Below are positions 34,875 through 46,887 of a DNA stretch of 64,000 nt, piece after piece (positions within the stretch are counted from its first letter, which is position 1; every line of letters begins with the position of its first letter). Under the pieces are notes generated by a model. The model did no database searches. It was given only the letters and a program-made list of their open reading frames with translations, and had not been told where the DNA came from. Origin of the DNA: Gnetum montanum. Taxonomy: Eukaryota > Streptophyta > Gnetopsida > Gnetales > Gnetaceae. The stretch lies in contig MNCI01035621.1 in assembly GCA_015680685.1 (NCBI GenBank), forward strand, positions 431,291-495,290, written 5' to 3'. The position numbers were made by a program, and so were the translations under genes.

Positions 34875-37800
34875 ATCACTAAGTCCTATTGGAAATAAAG
34901 CACATTTTTATTAAAGGATAAGAAAAATTCACACCAAAATAAAGTAAAGTATACAAGAAATTATAAAAATATTTAAGAAAAATAAAACATACTAAAGATT
35001 TTGTTAAACAAAAACATTGGAAGAATAACAAAGTGTAAAACAAAAAATGATATAAGGAGCCACTTAATAGATTATCATACATGGCCATCTCCCCCATGAC
35101 TATGTTCAAAGAAGGATATTTGAAAGATTGAGTGTGGTTGTCCATCTGATGAGGTGTTAATTGCACTATCTTACATGGACTTATGGAAAGGTTTGACTTG
35201 TTGTGTATTGACCAGCTGCTTTTTTTTCAAGCTCTCATGTTTGTAAATTAACATGGCCCCAGAAGAAAAAGTTTCATGAATAATGTATGGCCCTTTCCAC
35301 AATGTTTGAAACTTTGTTTGTTTAGGTATGTGTGTAAAATTCTAGTAGATAACCTTGTCTCTAGGTTGAAATCTCACTTTTCATATCCTAAGGTGATGAA
35401 ATATTTACTAAATTATTTGTGCATTTCATTCAAGGATAGGGCCAACAATTGATTCTCATCTAGCATGTTAAGATTTATAAATCTCTCTTTTTATGCTAGG
35501 TTCAAGTTAGCTTCAAGGTTACAAGCTATTGAAAGTGTATGGAGCTCGAATTAAATTGTTACAGTTGGTAATTTTCCATATACTAGCTCATAGGGGGAGT
35601 AGCCTATAAGGAGTTTCCATGTCAAATAGTATGCCCAAAGGGCATTATTAAGTTTTGTGCTTTTGTCTTTCCTATATTTGCTAATTATTCTTATTAATAT
35701 TTTCATGGTCTCTGTATTAGTAACCTTTGCTTTACCATTGGCTTGGGGTGCTAGGATGTTATTAATTTATGCTTAACACACAAGTGTTGCATGAGCTTGT
35801 AAAAGGTATCACCTCTAAAATAAGTACCATTATCAAATATTAGTGCATGGGGTACTCCAAATTTTTTTACAATTTTTTTTGTATAAATAGTGGAGTAGTG
35901 GATGATGTACAATTGGTGATGACTACTACTTCTACCCATTTCGTACAATAGTCAATAGTGACTATTATGTACACCTTTTCCTTTGACATGGGTATGATAG
36001 AACCTATCAAGTCTATGCCCTATATTTTGAAGTGTTCTAATTATTGGATTCACTGCTAAGGTGCCTCCATTCGAGTGTTCATCCCACCATCTTGTTGATA
36101 ATGTTCACAAGAGTAGATTAATTAGTGGACATCCCTAAAGATTTTTGGTCAATAGTACCCTGCCATCAGGATTTTAATGACTATGCATCTCCCTATATAG
36201 TGGCTCCTACAAGACCCTTATGAGCATCTTAGAGAATGTGCATTTGATCAACATCAAATACATACCAATGAACTAGGCCATTGATGCACACCTTGTAAAG
36301 ATGTCCATTAATCTCCATGAAGCATTTGGTCTTATAAAGAAACTATTATTTCTTCTAGTGGTCTAACTATTATGGAATCTATTGAATGAGAAGATAAGTG
36401 AGGATGTCATCATACCATTTTAGTTTAGTAGGCACTTTTTCATTTATTACACTAGCAAAGAGGAATTCCTTAGAAAATTATTTAGAAAGTGGGCTCTCAT
36501 ATTCTTTGTTATCCCATAATAACTAAGACAAGTAATCAATAGCCACATTCTCAATCCCCTTTCAATCTACCATTGTGAGATTGAATTCCTAAAAGATCAC
36601 CAACCATTGTATGACATGGGGATTCACCATTGGTTTATTCATTAGGAAGTGAATGGCACTATGGTTAGTATGCACAAACATCTTATATCCAAGCACATAG
36701 TACTTGAACTTCTCCAAAGCATACACCATGGCCATCAGCTCTTTCTTAGTCATGGTAAAATTGAGCTATCCATCCATAGTGCTTCAGCTTACATAGTGGA
36801 TGTAATATGGATGTTTCTGATCATGTAATTATGTAATCACACCTTCTAAGGCATAATTTGATGCATCTACCATGATTTAAAATGGATGAGACCAATTAGG
36901 TTCTTGTAGAAGTGGAGTTTCTACAAGATTTTCCTTAAGCTTTTGGAATGACTTTTCACAATCCTTGGTCCATATGAATGAAGAATATTTCTTTTTCAGC
37001 TTGACTAATGATTTTTGGTTGGGGGTTTATTCCTTGGATGACCCAAATCTTTTTAGGATCTATCTTAATCCTTTCTTGAGAGATTCTATATCCCAACACA
37101 ATGCCCTCCTAGACCATGAGATGGTTCTTTTGCCAATTGAGCTGAAGATTAGTCTCCACACATCTTTTAAGTACTTGCTCAAGGTAGTACAAGGCTTGGT
37201 TGAATTTAGCACTATAGGTGGAGAAGTCATCCATGAAGAATTTACCCTTGATATCGATTTGCTACTAAAAAATACTTAAGACAAGGTGTTAGAAAGTTGC
37301 AGGGAAATTACATAGACTAAAGGGCATCTTCTAATATTCAAAAGTTCCCCATGAACTTGTGAATGTTATTTTTTCTTGATCATTAGGAATGATCTAAATT
37401 TGGTTATAGCCACTATAACCATCTAGGAAGCCATAATGGTAATGCCTAGAAATAGTGTCCAACAACTGGTCCAAAAATGGCAATGGAAAATGATCTTTGA
37501 ATGTCATCATGTTCAATAGTTTGAATCAATACAGATCCACCATTTGCCACTTTTCTTTGACACAATTACAAGTGGGCTAACCCACTCACTATCTACAATT
37601 GGATAGATGAACCCCACCTTGAGGAGTTGTTTAGTTTCCTCCTGATGATCTATTTAAATTTAGGATTCGGCCACTATTGTGGTTGCCTCTTTATTTCAGT
37701 ATAGATGCAATGCTAACATATCCTAGGATCAATCTTTGTGAGTTCATGATATGACCAAGAAAAGGCTGTTGGCCATTTATTAGCCACCTTCAACAACATC

Positions 37801-38600
37801 CTTTTTTCCTCAGGAGCAAGGTTGACATTGATTATCATTGACTTTCCATTTTCAGAAAATGCATATTCCATGATAAGAGGTAGATTTTTTAACTCTCATG
37901 GCTTATGTTTAAAACTATCAATGATTTCCAACTCTCCCTAATTAGTACCATCAAGTCCATCATTAGAGAAGTGACAATGAACTTTCTCTAGTTCATTCAT
38001 GCCTTCAACATAGACACAAGCTAAGCTCTTAATAGGTTCCATTCAAAGTGTGCTACTCTCAAAATTAGCTGTTAGCCACTGGGTATCCTCTTGTTTTGTG
38101 ATTACTACATACAAGTACTTTTTGATTTTGGATTCATCTACATACTATCTACATGCTTTGATTGATATGCTTTTAATAGACGAAAGTTTTTGTAGATAGG
38201 TACACACTGTATCATTGTATGCAATGGATGGAACTCACTTCTTCTAAATGATTCCAAATGCATTTTTCTTAAAAATCTCTAGGAAAATATCTTTGATGCT
38301 CATTTTTTCATTAACAATGCTCAAACAAGAATCTTCCATAATGATTGGAAAGTTCCCTTTGCAATTATTAACTTTAATTACCAAAAAATTAGTAGGATGC
38401 AACCACCCACAGATAGTGATCACAATGTCATCCACTAGTTACAAAGAAATAGTGATGAACTGATCTTTTAATTCCAAATGGATGTTTCTCTTCTTAAGAG
38501 GAGGTAGGTTCTAGGAATTATACATTTTGTCTAAAATTAGATTAACTCTAGAACTTGTGTCAAGAAGAGCCTTGCATAGCTCATTTCCAACAGTCTACAA
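34875..38600 (-). pseudogene. Element C pol: protease, RT, RNase H, integrase
   Basis: Right to left on minus: protease near 38,580-38,470, with LLDTSSRVNLI where D-T-G or D-S-G is expected; RT (about 37,900-37,150) with FLDGYSGYNQI near 37,400 and MDDFSTY near 37,230; RNase H (about 36,850-36,480) with FTMTKKELMAMVYALEKF and VHTNHSAIHFL, where the usual TDH aspartate reads N; integrase (about 36,350-35,200) with an open piece at 35751-35948 carrying FGVPHALIFDNGTYF, the second catalytic aspartate block. The tail NIVMGEMAMY (34879-35166) matches B and E. Many stops are present. Confidence 0.83.
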
Positions 38601-38879
38601 GTAGATGAGAGGACTTCCAAGATAAAATCTTTTCCTATGAATGTTTCTTACCTTCATCCAATTAGATATAGTGTGGTTTAGCATGACTATGCAAATCTTG
38701 GAAGGCATTTTGTTTGAAGTGCTCTCAAAAGAAATGGATATAGAAGCTGAAGGAGACATAGGATGAGTAGTTGCATAAGTAGATGAGGGCTTAGTAGGAC
38801 TATTAGTTTGAAAGAATGGTCTTTTATGGTATTTGAATTTAAAACCACTTGGTTGAGGAGCTAGTTATAAGTTAAAGGC

Positions 38880-40205
38880 CATGGTAGCATTATGCTGCTG
38901 CACTTGTGTAGGAATTTTGCTCTACATCAATGGAGTAGGTTGTAATAGGGTTGAGGGTGGAGGAGCATGTGCCAATGGATGAAGAGGATGATATGGATAT
39001 GAGGTTTTCCCTTTAGTATATGGAAAATGAGTTTTGTAATACTCTATAGGATAGTAGTAATGCTAAAATAGAGAATGACATAAAGAGTCACGTGCAGACA
39101 TTGGTTGCTGAACATAGTATCTATAAAGATTTGGCTACCTGTAAGGGTACTACTACCCTGGTTGTGGCATCCTCCACAACTATGGATGATACTACTCATA
39201 CGATTGTGGTGGAGCTTCACTTGGATAATAAGCCAATTTTTGTTCGTGGAACTATATTGTGTTTCTTTGAGGATAGGGTAACCTTCTAGGTGCTTGCATT
39301 CATCCTAGTTTAGGATTCAAAGCATACACCCTAGATTTCTATAACTGTGATACAATAGGATGACATCCCTTGGGATGTTCATATTAGTAGATTTCACACC
39401 CATTATCATGATTTTATTTTAACTCCACAACCTCTTCTACTATCATAGCTTTTTTCTTATCATTTTGGTAGGCATGTTCAACTTCTTACCTTTTTCTACA
39501 ATCACAATCACTACCTTTTTCTTTGGATTTTTGATTAATTTTTAAAGTAGTTTAAAATATTTCATATATATATTCTCACATTTTGTCAACCTTAGTTAAA
39601 ATTTCAAACACATATTTTTGAATTGGTAAGGTTTTTCACTACATCACCTCATCAAGTAGTTCTTCCTCCTCACTATCATAAAATTTGACCTTCCATTTTT
39701 TGATGAAAGGGTCCTAGTTATACTCCTTAGCAATTTTGTGTTTTCTCAATCCAACTTCTTCTTTTGCAACCTACTCAATCAGCCTTTTAATCTAATTTGA
39801 TCTTAGTTTTGATAGTCTCCATTGGGCATAGATCCCAAGAGTTATTATCATTTTTTATTGGAGCCCATCTATGATATGGCAAAGTTACTCTCATTGAGAA
39901 TAAACATGGCCAAGACATCTATGTAAAAGGGAATAATACCTATGCATGGCTGCATCCAAGGGTTCATGTGTTCTTTGTCACTAGCCTTATAGTTTCTTTC
40001 TCAAATTGGACACTATAAAGTACATCTAATATCTATCACTAAATAGCATAAGCATCATACTCCATTTGCAAATTGATTCTAGCTCCAAGAAGTGCTATCA
40101 ACTTTTTGCCTCCTTTATGAGTGTCCTGAGGAAAAGCTTAATTTTTTGCCAATCATTTTCTATATTTTGTAAGGCATAGGCATCATGAAAGACCTAAAGA
40201 TGGGT
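38880..40205 (-). pseudogene. Element C gag, C-terminal half
   Basis: This is the part of gag downstream of the nested element D. A decayed zinc knuckle (C-E-I-Y, then YEHPKGC) lies at 39363-39398, followed by a P-, Q- and Y-rich tail. It joins the N-terminal half at 45,817 across the D target duplication CTATG. Confidence 0.72.
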
Positions 40206-40210
40206 CTATG

Positions 40211-40814
40211 TATGACATCCTATCCCTAGATGTCATGGAAAATGTCAAATTTAAGATATATTAGACATTATGTATATAATGAAAATATACCAAATGCAAA
40301 ATATAAGTGATATTTAGCATTATGTATAAAGGAAATTATAGGAAATATGAAAAAAGGAAAGAAAAGAATGCTTTATTGATATAGAATAGTGTATCCAGAT
40401 CATGTTTTAAGAGTGTTACTTAGGGTTTTCTTCTTTTAGTAGCTATCCCTTAGAGGCAATCCAACACTGCCACCATGGTTAAGCCTATAACCTAGCTAGA
40501 AGGGATGGCTAGTCCACTTCCTATCCTGCTTTATCAATCTTCCTGTGGCTTTCCTATACCGACTTCGTCACCCCATGACTTGCTTGTACTAGCTCCTCCA
40601 TTCCATGCTAGCATGACCTCTAACCTTGAGTATAAATGCATTAGGTCAAATCCCCAATAGTTACCTCAAGAAACACATCTATTATTGCAACATGCACTTT
40701 CAGGTCTTAATTACAACTACCCTTTTGGATCTTGTTAAGATAACAATAACACTTGTTATGAAGAGACACCATCTTCATTAGTTATCAGCATCATTTGAAA
40801 ATGGAGATGTGACA
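40211..40814 (-). repeat. Element D 3' LTR
   Basis: This 604-bp LTR has an AATAAA signal on minus at 40372-40377. The outer boundary follows CTATG. The polypurine tract AAGGAGGGTAG (minus) is directly adjacent at about 40,818-40,828, which fixes the element's orientation. Confidence 0.83.
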
Positions 40815-41239
40815 ATCTACCCTCCTTAGGTTTCATTTGTCCTCGAATGAATCCATGTTTTCTATCTTTTTCTAGCTCCAATGCTTTCTTTCATGATTTT
40901 ATGCTCTAATGATTTGATTTCTCCCTTGAACTTGAAGTTGTTTCTTGCTTATTCTGTAAACATAATATATGTGAGAAAAATAGATGAAAAAATAAATATT
41001 ACTTCCTTGATACTTACTAAATTTTCCAAGATAATGATAAGAAGTGAATTAAAGATTTACCAACTACCAATCACTAGTTCTAACTAGGACCACACAATAT
41101 GCAACTTGTATATGGTTGTCCAAGTGACGGTAGGGCAAATTCTTTATTCCCAACTTGCATTTCCTTAGATATTTTATTAATCTAATTGAAAATTAAATAA
41201 TGAATAAAATAATAAAATCATCAAATAAATGTAAGAGCA

Positions 41240-42360
41240 AGATAGTTCTTGATCTTGATCAACCTTATAAATTGATACGAGTAATTGTAATTCTACCATA
41301 AGTGGTATGTGATTAGATGGTCTTGTTTAAGATGGCAAGGCTTAATCTTGATTCTTCTCAACTTCTTCTTTAGAAATCAACTCCAGTAACTTGGTAACTT
41401 GAAAGAATCAAACATCATACCAAATATAATCCAAAGTCTCTATGAAGAATGTTGTTGATCCATCTTCATTAATCATTGAAAAGTTATTTGTAAATGGTTC
41501 TAGATGAGTGTTATCCATCAACATCATCTGTTCCTAAATTCTAGAGTTTGATTTATCTACCAAAGATTCAAAGTAAGTAGAATCTACACTAGCTAGTGGA
41601 ATTACATGCTGAATTGATGGAAACATCTTTTTCAAATCAAGTTCATCTTCCAAAGATTTATTTACAAATTCATATTTTTAGAATTAATAAACACTACTTC
41701 CAACCTCTTCATTAAAGTCTCCACAAAGAATGAATGGAACTAGATTGGTAAAACCTAGGAATAACTTCTTCTTCAAAATTTCTTCAATTTTCTTAATCAT
41801 GTATGCTCCTTGACAAAGTCTAACATTTGAAAATGTTGGTTTGGCAATTAAATGTGTGTTGACCATGCATACACATCTTCTTGATAGATGGACTTTTAGA
41901 ATCACTACTAGGGCTATGTCATTTTTCCAAAATCTTGATTGTTCTTTCTCTTCCATTGCTTGAAGTTTTGGAATTTCAAAAATCATATTTTCTAAACTCC
42001 ATTCAAATATTTGTACCAATTCAAACTTGGCTTCTTTATAAAATATTGCATAATCATCCATGTTATAATTTCTACAATATGCTAATCTGTATAGATTAAA
42101 AGAAGAACTTTCACAAGAACCATTTTGCTTATAAATACTTCTATATCCTATTGTTTCCAAATAAAATTGAAATTGATATAGAAATTACCATGGTAAGAAT
42201 TCTTATAAGCATAAGACATCAAAATCCAAATCTTGTAATTCTACTAAAATGCATGGGTATCGATATTCATGCCAATTCAAGGCCCTTGATGGACATAGTA
42301 GATATTTTTTCTCACTTATTAGGGATCTTACAAGCATGTTGTATATTGCAACTTTCATTC
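41240..42360 (-). pseudogene. captured CCR4-like deadenylase domain, intronless and decayed
   Basis: The frame encodes an endonuclease/exonuclease/phosphatase-fold domain of the CCR4/nocturnin type, which in host proteins removes poly-A tails from mRNA. Landmarks on minus: MKVAIYNML near 42,355; CPSRALNW; DFDVLCL-stop-E, where the stop replaces Q of the CLQE metal-binding block; an open piece at 41684-42160 with ETIGYRSIYKQNG, DDYAIFYKEAKFELV, VNTHL and LCGDFN; then ETLDYIWY and SNH in place of the final catalytic SDH. The domain is near full length and reads without introns; plant CCR4-like genes normally have several, so an mRNA-derived copy is likely. Stops and changed catalytic residues exclude activity. 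The exact CCR4 subfamily cannot be told. Confidence 0.78.
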
Positions 42361-42695
42361 CTATTCTTAGATTATTATCTTAATCATTTCTCTTCATGAC
42401 TATCATACTCCTTGTCAAAATGAGATTTGAGTCTCCATGTTGTTTTTTGTCCTATGTTTTCATTACATGATGGATTAATATATATTTTTCTTGATGGTTG
42501 AATATTATTCTATTTATTAAACTAATTATTCAACTAATACATCAATTTATCATTAACTAATACATCAACTAACAATTAATGACATCAATTGAATAACTAT
42601 ATTATCTATTTTTATAATTATATTATCTAATTTTAACAATATTTAACAACATCATATAATAATATGTAACTATATTATCTAATTTTTAATGTCCT

Positions 42696-42734
42696 TTCTC
42701 TCTCTCTCTCTCTCTCTCTCTTCCCCCCCCCCCC
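42696..42734. repeat. CT microsatellite with poly-C run
   Basis: About twelve CT units (42696-42720) are followed by about twelve C residues (42723-42734). It lies inside element D, upstream of the CCR4-like copy in transcription order. The exact lengths are prone to assembly error. Confidence 0.9.
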
Positions 42735-43451
42735 TTTAAGAACACTAACTTTGGTAGTGTAACTAATGACATGCCATAGTGATCTTAAGACTATTTGCAA
42801 GGGTTATGCACTAAATCTTGAAGCCTAAACGGTTAAATTTATAATATCATTGAATTATAGGATGCTCAGATGATAGATCTAGCCTTACCATTAAGTTCAT
42901 AAAGGTAAAAAAAAAGTTAGAAATGACTATTCATATGTTGAAAATGAATATCATATGCTCAAGTTGTGGGAAAATTAAATTTTTGAGGATCTCAAGGCAC
43001 TATATTGAGCATGAAGTAAAAACTAATTTATGAGGTTTCCTAGGATGGATTTGACTTCACCATTGTGTCCAGAAGGTCAAAAAATATAGGAAAGAACTCT
43101 ATTTGTATTGAAGAAGGCTTCCAAAATTAAAAGTTATGGCTTTTGGAGTCTAGAAACCTTGGCATAGAAAACGAGACTTCCTAAGAGGTGACCCATCCCA
43201 ATTCTATTCTAGAGCAAGCACACTTAATTATAGAATTTTTATGTCTGTTGCTATCACTACACCAATTTTAAATTTTGTAAATAACTGAGTGCATTTTCTA
43301 TTTAAACTAATAATTATGAGTGTGAAATTTTGTTTTGAAAATTTCTCCATCAGTTGGTGGGAATTTCAAAATTTCCATCAATTGTTAGAAAACTCAAATT
43401 TTTCTGACAATTGACGAATGACCCATTCTAGGGTCCACGTGGTGGTGTACA

Positions 43452-43627
43452 AGGTAGTTATGAGTAGCACAAGAGGTAGTGTTGGGTAACACGAGAGGCA
43501 ATGATGGGTAGCACAAGAGGCAATGATGGGCAACACGGGAGGTAGTAATGGGAGACACTAGAGGTAGTGATGGGTAGCATGGGAGGTAGTGATGGGCAGC
43601 ACTGGAGGTAGTGATGGGTGGTGTGAG
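43452..43627. repeat. 22-bp minisatellite, eight units
   Basis: Eight head-to-tail units of exactly 22 bases fill 176 bases. The core of each is AGGTAGTGATGGG or AGGCAATGATGGG, followed by a GCAC-type end. Since 22 is not a multiple of 3, all three frames cycle through the same 22-residue peptide; this explains the overlapping minus-strand frames at 43394-43839 (H-, Y-, P- and T-rich), which are probably not genes. Confidence 0.88.
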
Positions 43628-43639
43628 AGGAAAGACACG

Positions 43640-45194
43640 TTGTAGTGTAGTGTGGTAGGCATAGTTGTAGTGGAAAGGCATGGGCATTCAAGGTTGCACA
43701 ATGTAGTGTAGCAGACTACATGGGCAGTAGTGAGTGGTGCAGGCATTAGTGGCAGTGTGGAAGTGTAGGTGATAGTGACTATGGTGGCGTTAGTTGACAT
43801 GGGCATACCTATTTGAAAAGAGGTAAGACTTTTACTCATTTACTCATACTCTTGGATCCCTATTGATGGAATAACCATTGTGGAATGAGCCTCTACATGA
43901 TGATGCTTTTAAAAATGTAGTGGCCTCCATTTTGTTGGGATAAGGCTATGATGATGAAGAAGAATTTAAATTCCATTGGTATACTTTACATTGGAGGTTG
44001 AAAATAATCATATGGCATAAAATAAAACTTGAATATTAAGGATATATGCCAAACTAAATATTAGAAACTAGTATGGCTTCATAACAAATAATTTTGATAA
44101 ACTTGCTTTTTCAAAACTAGAGGTTATCATTTAGAATAATTATAAAGCCTTAGAATCAAGCTTCAATGAGCCCATAAAAAGAGACAATTCAAAAGGAGGT
44201 TAATGGGACATTGTTTAGGAAAATGAGCATGGAGCTTTCAGGTGATTATCCTTTGCTTTCTTAAGTGTTTACACTAGGTAGATAATGTACCATGAAAAAT
44301 TTATTATCATATCTTTTACTTATCTTAATTTACTAATCAATGTAGATGAAACAAATTTATCAAGATGATGATTTTGATTTTCTATTTTTTTAACTTATTA
44401 CTATTATTTTATTCCACCTTGCCTTAGTGGTTGACATGGTGGTTTGGTCAATGACAAGGTAAGGGTTTTGTAGGAGTACATGGTAATTTTGGGTTGATTT
44501 CCAAACCTAAATTTTTTTTGTTTAAATAATAAATTAATATTATTTTAATGCATGTATAATAATAACTTTAAACATCAATATCTCCCAAACCGTAAGTCCG
44601 ATTGAGAAAAAATTTGTATCATTGGTATCATCTCGATGATTTCTACATGTTGGACATAATTTTAGGGTTCAAATATGAAGTTGATTTTTAAAGATTTAAA
44701 AGGACCAAACTAGCCTATTTTGTTGAAATGAAATTTCTAGGATGACATATGGTAACTTGGAATCTTTTATATTACTTGGATACTAAATTTCAAAAACACA
44801 AGATCAATTCATATTATGGTTACTAACTTTCTAGAAAGAAATTTAACAATGATCCTAATTGATTAATAATTATAGTATTAAGATAGGTAAGAGTTACTTG
44901 GACTAGTGTATCATTATCTTACCAACATCTCTTGTAATTGATGAATTTTGATGAGGTGTGATCAAATATTCATTGGTTAATGATATCCATGAAAGAAATT
45001 TTTTTGGTTGTTGGGATCTAGATGCCTGATCCATTGTTTGTGAAGTTAATGGAAAGGTATTTTTTATCTTGCATCATAATTATATGGTACATTTGGTGAT
45101 GATCAATGGCTTTCCATGTGTTGTGGCTTCAAGTTTTATCATCAAGTTCATGTTAGTCAACCCATGATTTTGAATGGTCCTTGGATCAATGTTT
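43640..45194. other. Element D non-coding internal region
   Basis: AT-rich sequence lies between the minisatellite and the primer site. No gag, pol or host-gene motif was seen in any frame. It corresponds to the 5' untranslated and former gag region of the element. Confidence 0.55.
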
Positions 45195-45206
45195 GCTTTG
45201 ATTCCA
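45195..45206 (-). other. Element D primer binding site (tRNA-Met type)
   Basis: The minus strand reads TGGAATCAAAGC one base after the 5' LTR. The standard initiator tRNA-Met site is TGGTATCAGAGC, giving 10 of 12 matches. It sets D apart from the tRNA-Asp-type elements around it. Confidence 0.75.
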
Positions 45207-45207
45207 A

Positions 45208-45811
45208 TTAGACATCCCATCCCTGAATGTCATGGAAAACATCAAATATATGATATATTAGACATTATGTGTACATAGAAAATATACCAAATGCAAAATA
45301 TAACTGATATTCAACATTATGTATAAACGAAATAATAGGAAATATGCACAAATGAAAGAAAAGAATGCTTTATTGATATAGAATAGTGTATCTGGATTGT
45401 GCTCTGAGAGTGTTCCTTGCAGTTTTCTTCCTTTGGCATCTATCCCTTAGAGGAAATACAACACTACCACCAGAGTTAGGCTTATAACCCAGCTAGAAGG
45501 AATAGCCAATCCACTTCCTATCCTACTTCACCCAGCTTCTTGTGACTTACCTATACCAACTTCATCACCCCATGACTTGCCTGTACTAGCTCCACCATTC
45601 TATGTTGGAAAAACCTCTAACCCTAGGTATAAATTCCTTAGGTCAAACCCCCAATAGTTACCTTAAGAGACATGTTCATTATTACAACATGCCCTTTCAA
45701 GTATTAATTACAACTACCCTTTTGGATCTTATTAAGATAATAATAACACTTGTTATGAAGAGACACCATCTTCATTAGTTAGCAACATCATTTAGGAATG
45801 GGAATGTGACA
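45208..45811 (-). repeat. Element D 5' LTR
   Basis: It is the same length (604 bp) as the 3' copy and closely similar to it. AATAAA on minus is at 45369-45374, within CAATAAAGCATTC. It is followed by the CTATG target duplication and the resumed gag of element C. Confidence 0.85.
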
Positions 45812-45816
45812 CTATG

Positions 45817-46729
45817 GATTTGAGTTATATCCCCCTCAAATCTATGGATATTGTTTATGTTCAACCACTTAATTCTACTATCTTTCATATGCTTGATTGA
45901 GATCCTAACTACCTCTATGATGTTTAGAATGATTCAAGTTACCAGCAAGGGCTCATCATCATAATGATTTTTATGATACCTATGATGTCCCTTAATACCC
46001 CTTCAATCATGGTAGGGCCTATGATCGTTATCCTACTATTCACCTCCATCATGGTTTCATCCCCCTTGGTTTTGATTAGATTCAGAGGAGGAGGAAGAAG
46101 ATGTAGATGAATACGGTGGAGAGGGAGGAGGATTCTCATAATGATTTCTACAACCTCATTTTCGCTTTTCATGACCATGATCATTAGTTTTTCCATCGTT
46201 ATGATGCTTGCTGAAGCCCCAGATTTAACTCACATTTTTTTCTTAAACCCAAATTGTTGATAGTGAACTACAGATTTGGGTTTAAGCCCCCATCAACAAT
46301 GTTAAGGAGTGAAGAATCTTGATGTTGGGAACTCCCATAAGGAGGATCCTCATTGTTAATTTTTTTTAGTAGGAATAAGGGATTGGTGAATAATTTTCCC
46401 TTTGTAGATTCATGATGCTTCCCCTAGTGTCAATCTCATTTATGTTGTGTTTCTATGGAATCGTAGTTCCAATAGTCATTCTCTTGCACAACATATTCAT
46501 CATGGGGATCCTAGATGCCCAACTTGTTAAGATTTTGGAGTAGCATCCTAGGAATAGATTAGTTAGGAGGCAACACAATGTTTCCCTCCATATCTCTATA
46601 CCATAGTTACTCATCTTAATGTGGGATGAAGGTGAAATGAAGTACAAACTCATTTGGATGAGTGTATATCATCTTTAATTCTTAGGCCACTGGTGGTTTT
46701 GAATCATTTTTCTTGTGAGAACAGGACAT
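45817..46729 (-). pseudogene. Element C gag, N-terminal half
   Basis: The start chosen is the ATG at 46729-46727 (MSCSHKKND), at a place similar to the ATG of element E gag relative to the primer site. An N-terminal block reading EYVVQENDYWNYDS matches EYVVNGNDTWDYYP in B. An acidic and Ser-rich linker follows to 45,939. The core resumes after element D at 40,205. Confidence 0.72.
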
Positions 46730-46868
46730 TTTGGATTAGAGAAAAATCTAGTATGCTTAAAGTATAATTATAATTGTTAATTTTCTGAATGATTGTGACC
46801 CTAGGGTTCATTCCAACATTCTAAAATAATATTCACTAACTTAGATAATGCACATATCACATTATAGG

Positions 46869-46886
46869 TCCTCAACAATGACACCA
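46869..46886 (-). other. Element C primer binding site (tRNA-Asp type, decayed)
   Basis: The minus strand reads TGGTGTCATTGTTGAGGA one base after the 5' LTR. Against the Athila-type TGGCGCCGTTGCCGGGGA every difference is a C/T or G/A transition. Confidence 0.72.
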
Positions 46887-46887
46887 A

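Larger units (their letters stand above)
40211..45811 (-). mobile_element. Element D: LTR element carrying a CCR4-like gene copy
   Basis: This 5.6-kb element is nested in the gag of element C. Two 604-bp LTRs (40211-40814 and 45208-45811) end in GATGTGACA or AATGTGACA and start near GACATCC. The target duplication CTATG is at 40206-40210 and 45812-45816, and element B shows the uninterrupted gag sequence GTCTATGGATT. The minus-strand order is 5' LTR, tRNA-Met-type primer site, non-coding DNA with a minisatellite, an intronless CCR4-like coding copy, a polypurine tract and the 3' LTR. No gag or pol was recognised, so it is non-autonomous. It differs from A, B, C and E in LTR and primer site. 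Confidence 0.85.

Noticed and set aside
36965-37279. Plus-strand 104-codon frame
   Set aside because: It is antisense to the RT of element C around the MDDFSTY block.
43394-43839. Three overlapping minus-strand frames rich in H, Y, P and T that look like a secreted repeat protein
   Set aside because: They follow from the 22-bp minisatellite, whose period keeps every frame open.
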